DNA of 41,222 nt from Gemmatimonadota bacterium (GTDB lineage Bacteria > Latescibacterota > UBA2968 > UBA8231). A program made the translations under genes and the position numbers. The stretch spans positions 1 through 41,222 of the forward strand of contig VXML01000099.1 of the NCBI GenBank assembly GCA_009841115.1. Reading direction: 5' to 3'. Every line of letters begins with the position of its first letter. The first letter of the stretch is position 1. Under the pieces are notes generated by a model. The model searched no databases and was not told where the DNA came from. It saw nothing but the letters and a program-made list of their open reading frames with translations. Of this stretch, positions 7,438 to 16,222 are shown in pieces.

Positions 7438-10107
7438 ATGCACACTGTTATTACTAGACTAAGCCTCGTTTTGCTACTCGTTGCCGCCGGTGCAGCCCAA
7501 GAGGCAGCCGGCCAAGTCGATTACAGCTCGCGCCTAGGGCTGCAACAGGGAGACGAGACCTCCTTTGCGCCCCAAGGTCCAGACGTCATGCTCGGCGTCC
7601 TCGACCCGGCCGTGCGCCGCTGGTACGTGCCGCAGGAGCTCTACAAAGAGTACCACTGGCGCCAGTGGCAGTACACCAACTACGCCCGCAATCCCTACCA
7701 GCGCTACGTCGATATCAGTCTCGAAGGCGACTACTTTTACGACCTGTACGGCAATTTCCTCACCCGTGGGTGGTTGATCTTCAACAACTCGCAGAGCAAG
7801 CCCCAGCAGTTCGGCAACTCGCTGCTCAAATCCAGCCGCTTCCAACAGTGGTTTTCCGACGTGGTCATCGCCTCAGACGCCAAGGGCCAATACTTCTACA
7901 CCTTGACGACCAGCGCGCAGATGCGCTCGGTGATCTCGCCGATGGTCTTTTCCAAGCCGCGCATGGACGGCGTGCAGTTCGACCTCGCCACCGACCGCTA
8001 CGAAGGGACGCTCATCTATTCGCGCTTGAGCAATCCAGGCGGCTCAACTACCGAAGACCAAGAAGTCCTCCGCACCAACAACACCACGCTGTTCGGCGGG
8101 CGCTTCGCCTACCAGCTCAGCGACGCCTTGCAATTGGGCCTGCACGCGGTCAACGCTCACCAATCGAACACGCTTTCAGACCGCCTAGTAGGCAACCCGT
8201 TTTCCGGTGCCTTGACCGTGGCCCAAAACAAGACCGTGTCGCTGATTCAAATCGTCCTGCGCGACGATTCTCCGGGCGACGGAACGGGCGGAGCCGCCTT
8301 CTTCCAAGCCGGCTCGGACGTGCTGATCACCTACGAGGACGGCACCGTCGATGCCGGTAAAGACATCCAGTTTGAGCCAGTCATCGAAGGTGGCTTTGTC
8401 CAGCAGGGCTACATTGCCGCCAACGGCCCCGAGGAGATACGTCTGAGCTACGACTTCGACAGCCCGGCCTTTGTCGATCGGGCCTCGTTTCCCAAAGAGG
8501 ACATCGTCAAAGTCGAGTTCCGGCTGGTGCTCGGCAACGACTATCAGGTCTGGATGACGTCCGACCGCCAAGTCAACCGCGATGGGGAGGCCGTGCTGCT
8601 GCTCGTGGCCCAAGCCGACGGCAACGTGCAAGACATCACCAATTTGCAGACCGTCCGCTTCGAATACGGCCTGCCGACGGCGACCCACATTTTCGGCGGC
8701 AACATCGAAATTCGCGACTACAAGGGCTTCGACCTGTACGCCGAATACGACTTGAGCGTAAGCTACCGCAAGTACCCCAATGTCCTGCGCGACGAGCACC
8801 ACACTACATCCGGCATCGGCAGTCGCCGCCGGGCACCGGCTTGGATGGTGAACGCATCCAAAAAGGCCGCTCCCTTCTTTGTCTTTGGCGAGGCGTACAG
8901 CATGGATCCGCTCTACAATACGCGCACCTTCGTCACCACGGGCACGGGCGAAATCGAATACGACAGCGAGCGTGAGGGCATCGTCGAACTCGTCGAAGAC
9001 AACGACGACCAAGACCGCTTCCCCGACACCGTGCGCTTCGACTGGCTCCAGGGCGATTCCCAAGTATTTCCGGGCTGGGACCAAAACAACGACTTCGTGC
9101 CCGACATCAACCAAAACGACAACTTCGTGCGCTCCAACGCCGTGCCCGACTACGAAGAGCCTTTCCTCCGCTTCCATTCCGACCGCCCGGAATTTCTCTT
9201 CGGGATGGACATGAACAACAACTTCTGGATCGACCAATACGAAAACGACGAAGAGCCAGACTACCCCTACCGCCGCGACCATCGCGGTTACAATGTGTAC
9301 GGCGGTGCCGACCTGACGCCGCAGCTCAAGGTGATGGTCGGCGCACTGCGCGAAGACCTCATCTCGTCTAACCAGCAAAACAAAAGCACCTACGCCCTCG
9401 TGACGTACGACAACAACTCCCCGCGCTTTGGGCGTTTGCGCTTCTTTGAAATGAGCAAATTGGTGGAGGACGACATCCCCAATCCCCTCTTGCAGTGGGC
9501 ACCGGACAATACCTTGCGCGGCGGCGAATTGACCAAGGTCGAAGATCCCCTGTTGGCCCGTGACACTTGGATCAACCAGCTCTTTGTGGGGCACAACTTG
9601 CAGTCGGCTTCCTATAAAGTACAGACCAAACTCAACTACGTGCGCTTCCGCCAGCTAATGAGCGAGGCCCGCCGGCAGGCCCTAGAGCTAGACGAACAGG
9701 ACTTCTTCTTTGGAGTGATCAACAAGGCCAGCTACCGCTATACCTTGGGTCAACTGAGCTTGGAGCCGCGCTGGAAGAGTGAATTCCGCAAGCAGTCGCG
9801 CAGCCTCTTCGCTCTAGATCATTCCACCAGCCTCTACGAACTATTTTCAGCCGTCGTCGAAACTCGCCTCCTGAGAGCCACCCAGCTCCAAGCAGGCATC
9901 GAGTATCTAATTTTTAACGACTTCGACGTCGATGCCAACGACTTCAACTCCATTACCGGCGCGTTTCAGTTTACCAATCAGTCTCAGTACTTGGGTTACA
10001 GCCTCCACGCCCTAGCCGGCCTACGCATCGAGCGCCAAGACTTCAAAGAGACCAAAGCGCGGTACACGAGTCAGACCTTTATAACGATCTACGCGGGATT
10101 GGAATAG
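7438..10107 (+). CDS. Large exported outer-membrane-like protein (B1), paralogue of B2
   Basis: An 889-residue protein with a signal peptide (about 1-26, cleavage near AAGQ). I do not recognise a named family. The N-terminal part starts with DPAVRRWYVPQEL and HWRQW-TNYAR-PYQRYV. Three Asp/Asn-rich loops resembling calcium sites lie at about 519-531 (VEDNDDQDRFPDT), 545-560 (GWDQNNDFVPDINQND) and 588-603 (GMDMNNNFWIDQYEND). The last 200 residues alternate polar and hydrophobic residues and end in TFITIYAGLE, as in an outer-membrane beta barrel. It is clearly homologous along its whole length to B2 at 16223-18835. It sits between D1 and a TPR membrane protein in one operon. An outer-membrane role is inferred. 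Confidence 0.65.
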   Translation: MHTVITRLSLVLLLVAAGAAQEAAGQVDYSSRLGLQQGDETSFAPQGPDVMLGVLDPAVRRWYVPQELYKEYHWRQWQYTNYARNPYQRYVDISLEGDYFYDLYGNFLTRGWLIFNNSQSKPQQFGNSLLKSSRFQQWFSDVVIASDAKGQYFYTLTTSAQMRSVISPMVFSKPRMDGVQFDLATDRYEGTLIYSRLSNPGGSTTEDQEVLRTNNTTLFGGRFAYQLSDALQLGLHAVNAHQSNTLSDRLVGNPFSGALTVAQNKTVSLIQIVLRDDSPGDGTGGAAFFQAGSDVLITYEDGTVDAGKDIQFEPVIEGGFVQQGYIAANGPEEIRLSYDFDSPAFVDRASFPKEDIVKVEFRLVLGNDYQVWMTSDRQVNRDGEAVLLLVAQADGNVQDITNLQTVRFEYGLPTATHIFGGNIEIRDYKGFDLYAEYDLSVSYRKYPNVLRDEHHTTSGIGSRRRAPAWMVNASKKAAPFFVFGEAYSMDPLYNTRTFVTTGTGEIEYDSEREGIVELVEDNDDQDRFPDTVRFDWLQGDSQVFPGWDQNNDFVPDINQNDNFVRSNAVPDYEEPFLRFHSDRPEFLFGMDMNNNFWIDQYENDEEPDYPYRRDHRGYNVYGGADLTPQLKVMVGALREDLISSNQQNKSTYALVTYDNNSPRFGRLRFFEMSKLVEDDIPNPLLQWAPDNTLRGGELTKVEDPLLARDTWINQLFVGHNLQSASYKVQTKLNYVRFRQLMSEARRQALELDEQDFFFGVINKASYRYTLGQLSLEPRWKSEFRKQSRSLFALDHSTSLYELFSAVVETRLLRATQLQAGIEYLIFNDFDVDANDFNSITGAFQFTNQSQYLGYSLHALAGLRIERQDFKETKARYTSQTFITIYAGLE

Positions 10108-10110
10108 CGC

Positions 10111-12051
10111 GTGATTTGGCGCAACGACAACTTCGCCGCAGCCGTCATCGGCATCGCGTTCGTGGCCCTTTGGCCCCGCCTGACTTATTTGGATGAGGTC
10201 GCGCAAGACCCCTTCTTGGAGGTGCCAACAGCGGCGAGTTGGCCCTACGTCGAGGCCGCTAGGGGGGAGGGCAACGCAGCAGTTGCCAGCCCCTTGTATC
10301 CACTCTTTTTGCGCGGCTTCGTCGCCGTCGGCCTGGCACCTCGCTACGTCCAAGTCCTGCTAAGCGTAGCCAGTTGCGCGCTATTGGCCCTCATCGGTCG
10401 CGCACTCTGGGGGCCGGGCACGGGACTAATCGCAGCTTTGTGCGCGGCTCTATACGGGCCGGCCGTCTATTTCACCGGCTCCTTGCTGCCACCGGTCCTC
10501 GCGGTTTTCCTAGTGCTCTTGCTGTTAGCGGCGCTCTTGTGGGCCGACCAGCAGAGCGGTGGGAAAGCGTTTTTAGGAGTCGGGCTTTTGCTCGCACTTT
10601 GTTTGCTAACCGCGCCGCAAGTCGCGCTTTTCGCGCCAGTCGTGCTGTGGTGGCTGTGGATAGGAGGAAAACAGCGGGCGTGCTGGACCTGTGCGCTAGG
10701 GACGGCTGGCGCGGTCGTGCTGTGGTATTTTTTGGGGATTGCTACAAATGCCGGCGGCTCGCCCGACCTCCTCGTGCGCGGCGGGGAGCACTTGCCTGCG
10801 CTGGATATGTACCACGCGCGCGGCGATTCAGCCGTCCTAGCGACTCTGCTGTGGAAATGGGGACTCGCGTTTCCCTTCGGCTTGGTCTTGCCGCTCGCGC
10901 TACTAGGCATGGGTTTTGCCGTGGCGACGCGGGAGCGGGGTGCTTTGCTCGTCCTGCTGTTTGTCGCAACCGGCGCGGTCGGAACGGCGCTCTACGGTGC
11001 CCATGCCGAGACGCGCATGGTGCTGGTTCCCGTGCTCTTGCTCTTTGCGGTGAGTGGAGTCGGGCAACTGGCGCAGTTGTCTTGGGCGTGGAAGGGGGTA
11101 ACCGTGGCGGGATTGGTTCTGATCGCAGGATTGGTCAACGCCAGTACGCCAGCCATGGACCGCACAGCGCAAGCCTCGCAGCACCGCCATTTGGGTCGCG
11201 CCTATGCGGAGTTGGGCATGACGGCTACGGCGATCGCCGCGTACGAACAGGCCTTGGCGGTGGGCAGCACTGACAAGGATGTGTACCGGGCCTTGGCGGC
11301 GCTCTACGACGCCAGCGGCAAACCTGAGCGCGCACTCGGCATCAGCCGCGCATTCGTCTCGCACTGGCCCGCCGACGAACGCGGGCAGCGGGCACTCGGC
11401 GATCGCTACATGGCGATGGGCCGTTCCCAACAAGCGCGCACAATCTACCAACAACTCGTCGCGGGCGGACAGGAGTCCCTACTCGGGCGCTTGGGAGATG
11501 CGCAACTGACGAGCGGCGCGCTCGACGAAGCCATACAATCCTACGAGCGGCTGCTAACTTTGCGCCCGGATAGCAGCCGGGTGCGCTACCAACTGGCACG
11601 CGCCTACGCTGCCAGCGGGCAGGTTGCAGCCGCCGAGCAAGCCTATCGCCAGCTCCTAGACAGTCCAGTCTATGGCGTGCAGGCACGGCTGGAAGCCGCC
11701 GCACTCTTGCGACACAATGGCCAGCTAGCAACCGCCGAACCGCTGCTCTCGCAAGTCCTAGCGCTAGCGCCAGATCACCGCGAGGGGCTGCTCCGGCTCG
11801 GCGAAGTCCTCTTAGAGCAAGGACGGCCCGACGAGGCTTTGCCCCATTGGCTGCGTCTCGCTGAACTAGAGCCTCACAACTGGCGGATCCAAGGCCACTT
11901 GAGCAGGGCATACAGTCAGTTGGGGCGAGACGCAGAAGCGCGAGACGCCGAGGCACGCTATCAGCGGGAAAAGCAGCGCGCCCACCTCCAACAGCGAATC
12001 GAAGTAGAACAGAAGGCATTGGCAGAAAAAATTCTCGGGGAAAACTTATGA
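10111..12051 (+). CDS. GT-C-like membrane protein with C-terminal TPR repeats
   Basis: A 646-residue fusion. Residues 1-345 contain about ten hydrophobic segments laid out like the membrane part of GT-C (ArnT/PMT) glycosyltransferases: a first loop with YLDEVAQDPFLEVP, then SPLYPLFLRGF. The acidic residue that normally follows in the family (in a D-x-x-x-Y-like context) appears to be replaced by AASWPYVEAA. From about 355 to 620 there are seven or more TPR units (for example GRAYAELGMTATAIAAYEQAL and GEVLLEQGRPDEALPHWLRL), and the chain ends in a charged helix. It may recruit or modify proteins of the operon, but activity is doubtful without the usual acid. It starts at GTG three bases after the B1 stop, and its TGA overlaps the ATG of D2. 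Confidence 0.7.
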   Translation: MIWRNDNFAAAVIGIAFVALWPRLTYLDEVAQDPFLEVPTAASWPYVEAARGEGNAAVASPLYPLFLRGFVAVGLAPRYVQVLLSVASCALLALIGRALWGPGTGLIAALCAALYGPAVYFTGSLLPPVLAVFLVLLLLAALLWADQQSGGKAFLGVGLLLALCLLTAPQVALFAPVVLWWLWIGGKQRACWTCALGTAGAVVLWYFLGIATNAGGSPDLLVRGGEHLPALDMYHARGDSAVLATLLWKWGLAFPFGLVLPLALLGMGFAVATRERGALLVLLFVATGAVGTALYGAHAETRMVLVPVLLLFAVSGVGQLAQLSWAWKGVTVAGLVLIAGLVNASTPAMDRTAQASQHRHLGRAYAELGMTATAIAAYEQALAVGSTDKDVYRALAALYDASGKPERALGISRAFVSHWPADERGQRALGDRYMAMGRSQQARTIYQQLVAGGQESLLGRLGDAQLTSGALDEAIQSYERLLTLRPDSSRVRYQLARAYAASGQVAAAEQAYRQLLDSPVYGVQARLEAAALLRHNGQLATAEPLLSQVLALAPDHREGLLRLGEVLLEQGRPDEALPHWLRLAELEPHNWRIQGHLSRAYSQLGRDAEARDAEARYQREKQRAHLQQRIEVEQKALAEKILGENL

Positions 12052-14114
12052 AGCGCTTGCTTCTCATAGGCTTGACAGTGCTTTTGCACAGCGGCGCTTC
12101 GCAGGGGCGTCAAGTATTGCTCGTCGGCCAAGACGGCCAGATTAGCTGGGAGGGGGACGTGGAGGCCGGGACCGCAGTGCAAACTATCGAGCCGGAGTAC
12201 CGCTCCACGTTGGATCCCAACATCACCGAGATCGGCGTCGCGCCGGTCAATCTCGTCGATTTCGCTAGCGCGGATTTTCCCAGCAGCATCCTGCCCCGCC
12301 GCGTGCAAGAGGGGCAAAACCTCGCCGCTGAAATCGCCGAGCGCGGCGGCAGCATCCGTGCCCCGACCGTGTTCGACCTCGCCGAGGCCCAGCTCCAAAA
12401 CATCCTCGTGCAGATCGTGTCGCCCGATCCCACTGGCGGGGCCTTCGAGCGCAAGGGACGGGACGTGTTGGGCACCTTGCTCGTGCTCGATTTGGGCGCG
12501 CGCTTTGGCGTCAACCAAATTCGCTTCTTCCCGCGCAATACGGTCTTTCCGTCGCCATCGACCCCCTTTCAGGAGGATTTCCTCAAAAACTTCGAGTTGC
12601 AAGTCAACGACGGCCAAGTGTTGACCGAGGCCGGCAATCCCATATGGGAGAGCTTTGCGGTGCGCACCAACAGTACCGATCCAATCGCCACCATCGAGAT
12701 CGACCCGCCGCGCTTTTTGCGCTTCATCCGCCTGCGCGCTACCTCATCCATCCCCTTTGAGGTGGAGAAATTTCAAGTCTTTGGCGAGGGTTTCTTCCCC
12801 ACCGTGCAGTACATTTCGCCGCTCATCGACATGGGCACCCCGGCCAATTGGGGGCGCTTGCGCTGGCTGGAGGAGACGGTTGGGCAGGCGAGCGCCGTGC
12901 AGATGAACATCCGCACCCGCAGCGGCAGCGACACGTCGCCCTTCGCCTATACGCGCAAGCGAGTGGGGCGGCAAGACGCCGAAGAAATCGCGTTCTCAGT
13001 TGATAATCCCGACCAGCCGCTCCTGCGCGACGAGTACCTCGACCTGCCGGCCAAGGGAGGCCCCGCCGATGTGTGGGAACGCGGCCCCGTGCGCGACGAC
13101 TTGGCCAATTGGAGTCCGTGGACCTCGCCCTACGATCCGGTTGCCGGCACTAGCAGCGAAGGCGCATTGGTCCTCTCGCCCGGGCCGCGCCGCTATTTCC
13201 AGTTTCGGGTTGATTTCCAGTCCGACGACTTAGAGTCGGCCAAAATTCTGCGGCAGTTTTCCTTTGACTTCACAACGCCGCCGTTGGCCGATGTCCTCGT
13301 CGGCGAAATTTTTCCACGCGAGGTGCCCGCAGCCGCCGACATTCCCTTTGTCTATGCTGTGCGCGCCGAGATGGAAAGCGGCGATTTGCAGGGCTTCGAC
13401 AGCTTTGAGTTAGTCACCGGCAGCCGCATAGATCGCATCGAGCGCATTGAACTCATCGACGCGCAGGGCGAGTCCCTCCTAGCACACGACTTTGCAGTGC
13501 AAGACGCAGTCGTCGATGAGGGCGACGTGGCCATCACCGCGATCTCCGAGCGCAGCTTTGCGGTGCGCTTCCCTCGCGTGGCCGCGCACAACACCGTGTT
13601 GAAGATCCACTTCGTCAGCCGCATCCTCTCGTACAGCACGGCTTTTGAGGGCCGGGGATTGCTGTTGGAGGAAGACGCCTTTCAGAGCGTCCAAGCCGGC
13701 GACGCCACCGCACTAGACGAAGGCGACATCTCGTTTAAGTCGGACACTACCGTCCTGAGCCCAGCCGTCAACAGCGGCAGCCTAGTGGGCAGCTTTGACC
13801 TCACCGCGTTGGTTATCACGCCCAATGGCGACGGCATCAACGACGTCTTGGATATGGAATGCGAGGTCCTTGCGGTCGATGGCGGGCAGATTGCGGTCAA
13901 TATATACGACCTAAGAGGCCGCCGGGTGCGCCGCCTTTTCAACATCGAAGGGCAGAGCGGCGTGTACAGCTCGGAAAACCTGCCTCAACTGCGATGGGAC
14001 GGGACCGACGATCAGGGTGAGAACGTGGCCCCTGGCCTCTATCTAATCCAACTCAACATCGAAGGCGACGCTCGCGCTAGCGCCAGCACGCGCACCGTCG
14101 GCGTAGCGTACTAG
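12048..14114 (+). CDS. Secreted discoidin-like protein with FlgD/T9SS-like C-terminal domain (D2)
   Basis: A 688-residue exported protein; the ATG overlaps the stop of the TPR gene (ATGA), so it is translationally coupled. The signal peptide covers about 1-19 (SGASQG). The body follows the same plan as D1 and D3: a discoidin-like N-terminal half (LDLGARFGVNQIRFFP, FLRFIRLRA, EVEKFQVFGEGF), a beta domain with NIRTRSGSD, then NWSPWTSPYDPVAG, an Ig-like region, and from about 590 a FlgD-type domain (ITPNGDGINDV, VNIYDLRGRRVRRL, RWDGTDDQGE, APGLYLIQL). The last residues are VGVAY. Likely surface-exposed; no catalytic motif recognised. Unlike D1 and D3 it is not followed directly by a B-type gene. 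Confidence 0.7.
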   Translation: MKRLLLIGLTVLLHSGASQGRQVLLVGQDGQISWEGDVEAGTAVQTIEPEYRSTLDPNITEIGVAPVNLVDFASADFPSSILPRRVQEGQNLAAEIAERGGSIRAPTVFDLAEAQLQNILVQIVSPDPTGGAFERKGRDVLGTLLVLDLGARFGVNQIRFFPRNTVFPSPSTPFQEDFLKNFELQVNDGQVLTEAGNPIWESFAVRTNSTDPIATIEIDPPRFLRFIRLRATSSIPFEVEKFQVFGEGFFPTVQYISPLIDMGTPANWGRLRWLEETVGQASAVQMNIRTRSGSDTSPFAYTRKRVGRQDAEEIAFSVDNPDQPLLRDEYLDLPAKGGPADVWERGPVRDDLANWSPWTSPYDPVAGTSSEGALVLSPGPRRYFQFRVDFQSDDLESAKILRQFSFDFTTPPLADVLVGEIFPREVPAAADIPFVYAVRAEMESGDLQGFDSFELVTGSRIDRIERIELIDAQGESLLAHDFAVQDAVVDEGDVAITAISERSFAVRFPRVAAHNTVLKIHFVSRILSYSTAFEGRGLLLEEDAFQSVQAGDATALDEGDISFKSDTTVLSPAVNSGSLVGSFDLTALVITPNGDGINDVLDMECEVLAVDGGQIAVNIYDLRGRRVRRLFNIEGQSGVYSSENLPQLRWDGTDDQGENVAPGLYLIQLNIEGDARASASTRTVGVAY

Positions 14115-14145
14115 GATTTATGGGATTTGTGTGATTTATGGGATT
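14115..14145 (+). repeat. Two direct copies of a 13-base repeat
   Basis: GATTTATGGGATT occurs at 14115-14127 and 14133-14145, an 18-base period, immediately after the D2 stop. It is the only gap of more than about 20 bases inside the surface operon. Function unknown. Confidence 0.6.
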
Positions 14146-14184
14146 CCACCCTACTACCCCACCGCGTGGGGGGTTAAAAAAGGA

Positions 14185-16215
14185 ATGAGGGTCATGCTAG
14201 GGCGAAATTTATTGTGGGGGTTCAGTATCGCGGCTTGTTGCACCAGCGCGGCGTGGGGCCGGGCCGAGTTTCACATCGGCGGACCGACGGGCACTTCTTG
14301 GCAGGGGCTGATCACCGACGCGCAGACCGAGTACACCATCGTTGACGATCAAGGCGCGGTTTTGGGCACGCTTCCCATTGTCATCGGTGCGGAGGAAGCG
14401 GGAGTCGATACCATGATCGCCTACGACGACAACGCCATCCGGCCAATATGGGTCGATCCGTCCGTCAACCTCGCGCTAGACGTGAACTTGACCCCGCGCG
14501 GCGGCAACCTCTACACCAGCGTCTCCACCGGCTATACCCGCGAGGCCGCCAAAGAAGTGCAAGTGATGATCGACGGCGACCCGGAAACGGCGACCTTGCG
14601 CCAAGTCGATATCTCGCCGCGCCTAGCTGGCCTCAATATCGGCTACGTGAAAAACACGGTCGTCAACTTGGGAGCCGAGATGCCGATCAACCGCATTCGC
14701 TTCTATCCACGCCCGGGCTTTGAGGAAAACTACTTGGCTTGGTACGAAATCGGCGTCGCCGACAACACTGCGCCTTTTATGGCCTCGCCCCAAGAGCGCG
14801 CGCCGGGCAGGCGCTGGTACCGAGACATCAGCCGTTCCCTCTCCTCGACCAACGACCCAGAATTCGACATCCTAGAGCGCAACGTTGAAAACCTCGACCA
14901 AGTCGTGGATTTGCGCTTTCCCACGCGCGACTTGCGCTGGGTCGCCATTCGCCCGATCAACCCCGAGCGCACTTGGGAGATCGCCGAAATGGAGGTGTAC
15001 GGGGATGGCTTCGTCACCAAGACCTCCTATCGCACTGGCGTGCTGGACTTTGGCCGTCCGGTGGCTTGGAGCAAAATTCGCTGGCAAGGCGAGGTGCCCG
15101 AGGGCACCCGGCTCGTGTTGCGCACGCGCACCGGCTCTACGCCACAGCCCAATCTGTTCTGGAAAATCGGCAGCACCGGCAACTTTGAGCGGGTGTCCAA
15201 AGACGAGTACACCACGACCTACCAAGTGGGCCGCTTCAGCCAGATTCAAGCGACGTACGACGTAGAAAACTGGAGCTTCTGGTCAACGCCCTACGACTTT
15301 GCGGCCGGGCTGCGCAACCCAGAGGCAACGGGCTGGGAGGATGGAACGCCCCTCCTGTCGCCCGGACCCAGCCAGTACTTACAGCTAGAAGTGGTCATGT
15401 TTTCCGACGGGAATAAAGCGCCGCGCATCGACGAGATGTCCCTGCTGTTTGCCGAAGATCCCGCTGCCCAAAGCGTAATCGCCGAGATCTGGCCAGTTGA
15501 GACCGAGAACTTTGAGCCGCAGACCTTCACCTATGTGGTGCGGCCCGTACTCAAGGACGGCGACCGAGGCTTCGACCGGCTGGAGATCTTCACCCAAGTC
15601 CCAGCCGAAGCCGTGCATTCGGTCGCGATCGATGGGCGGGAAATCATCGACGACTTCCCGCCCAAACTAGAGGAAGACCGAATCGTCATTAGCTTTGAGC
15701 CGTTTGTCGCGCCGCGCGACAACGAGCGCCGCATCGAGGTCGTCTTCGACGCCAAGGTGTTGCGCTTTGGCGCGGAATTCACCGGTTGGGTGTACGACAG
15801 CGCCGAGCCCGAACTCAAACAGCAAGTCCGGCCCGGCAACGCGACCTTCCGCTTTGCCGGCGACGCCCTCTCGGTGCGCACACCCGTCGGCGGCGAACTG
15901 GTGCGAAAAGTCACCGCGCATCCCGCGACGCTGACGCCCAATGGCGACGGAATCAACGACCAGACCATGATTTCGTACGATCTGCGCAACATCGGCGCGC
16001 CGCGCCAGATTGCGTTGCGGATTTTCGACTTGTCCGGCCGACTGGTGCGCGAGGTGATCTCCACGCCAGCCGTCAGCGGCAGCTTTGCCGCGGTTTGGGA
16101 TGGCCGTCGCACCGAGGGCGATTTAGTCGCCCCGGGCGTGTACCTCTACCAAGTCGATCTAACTACTGATAAGGGCCTCTCAGCAGCCGCGGGCACCATA
16201 GCTGTGGCCTACTAA
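14185..16215 (+). CDS. Secreted discoidin-like protein with FlgD/T9SS-like C-terminal domain (D3)
   Basis: About 676 residues. I prefer ATG 14185 (or ATG 14194) over the upstream ATG at 14131 because the hydrophobic signal segment (LLWGFSIAACCTSAAWG) then begins near the N-terminus and the extra residues lie in the repeat-bearing gap. Domain order as in D2: discoidin-like half (VNLGAEMPINRIRFYP, LRWVAIRPI, IAEMEVYGDGF), LVLRTRTGST, a DEY insert, NWSFWSTPYDFAAG, Ig-like part, and a FlgD-type end (LTPNGDGINDQ, LRIFDLSGRLVREV, VWDGRRTEGD, APGVYLYQV) finishing IAVAY. It forms with the downstream B2 gene (7 bases away) the second copy of the D-B pair found at 4348-10107. Surface location is inferred. 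Confidence 0.7.
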   Translation: MRVMLGRNLLWGFSIAACCTSAAWGRAEFHIGGPTGTSWQGLITDAQTEYTIVDDQGAVLGTLPIVIGAEEAGVDTMIAYDDNAIRPIWVDPSVNLALDVNLTPRGGNLYTSVSTGYTREAAKEVQVMIDGDPETATLRQVDISPRLAGLNIGYVKNTVVNLGAEMPINRIRFYPRPGFEENYLAWYEIGVADNTAPFMASPQERAPGRRWYRDISRSLSSTNDPEFDILERNVENLDQVVDLRFPTRDLRWVAIRPINPERTWEIAEMEVYGDGFVTKTSYRTGVLDFGRPVAWSKIRWQGEVPEGTRLVLRTRTGSTPQPNLFWKIGSTGNFERVSKDEYTTTYQVGRFSQIQATYDVENWSFWSTPYDFAAGLRNPEATGWEDGTPLLSPGPSQYLQLEVVMFSDGNKAPRIDEMSLLFAEDPAAQSVIAEIWPVETENFEPQTFTYVVRPVLKDGDRGFDRLEIFTQVPAEAVHSVAIDGREIIDDFPPKLEEDRIVISFEPFVAPRDNERRIEVVFDAKVLRFGAEFTGWVYDSAEPELKQQVRPGNATFRFAGDALSVRTPVGGELVRKVTAHPATLTPNGDGINDQTMISYDLRNIGAPRQIALRIFDLSGRLVREVISTPAVSGSFAAVWDGRRTEGDLVAPGVYLYQVDLTTDKGLSAAAGTIAVAY

Positions 16216-16222
16216 GCGAGCA

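Noticed and set aside
8185..9594. A 469-codon open frame antisense to B1 (and a 251-codon one antisense to B2 at 17261-18016).
   Set aside because: Both lie in the same conserved part of the B genes; they follow from GC-rich third positions. No ribosome site, and the sense frames have signal peptides and homology to each other.
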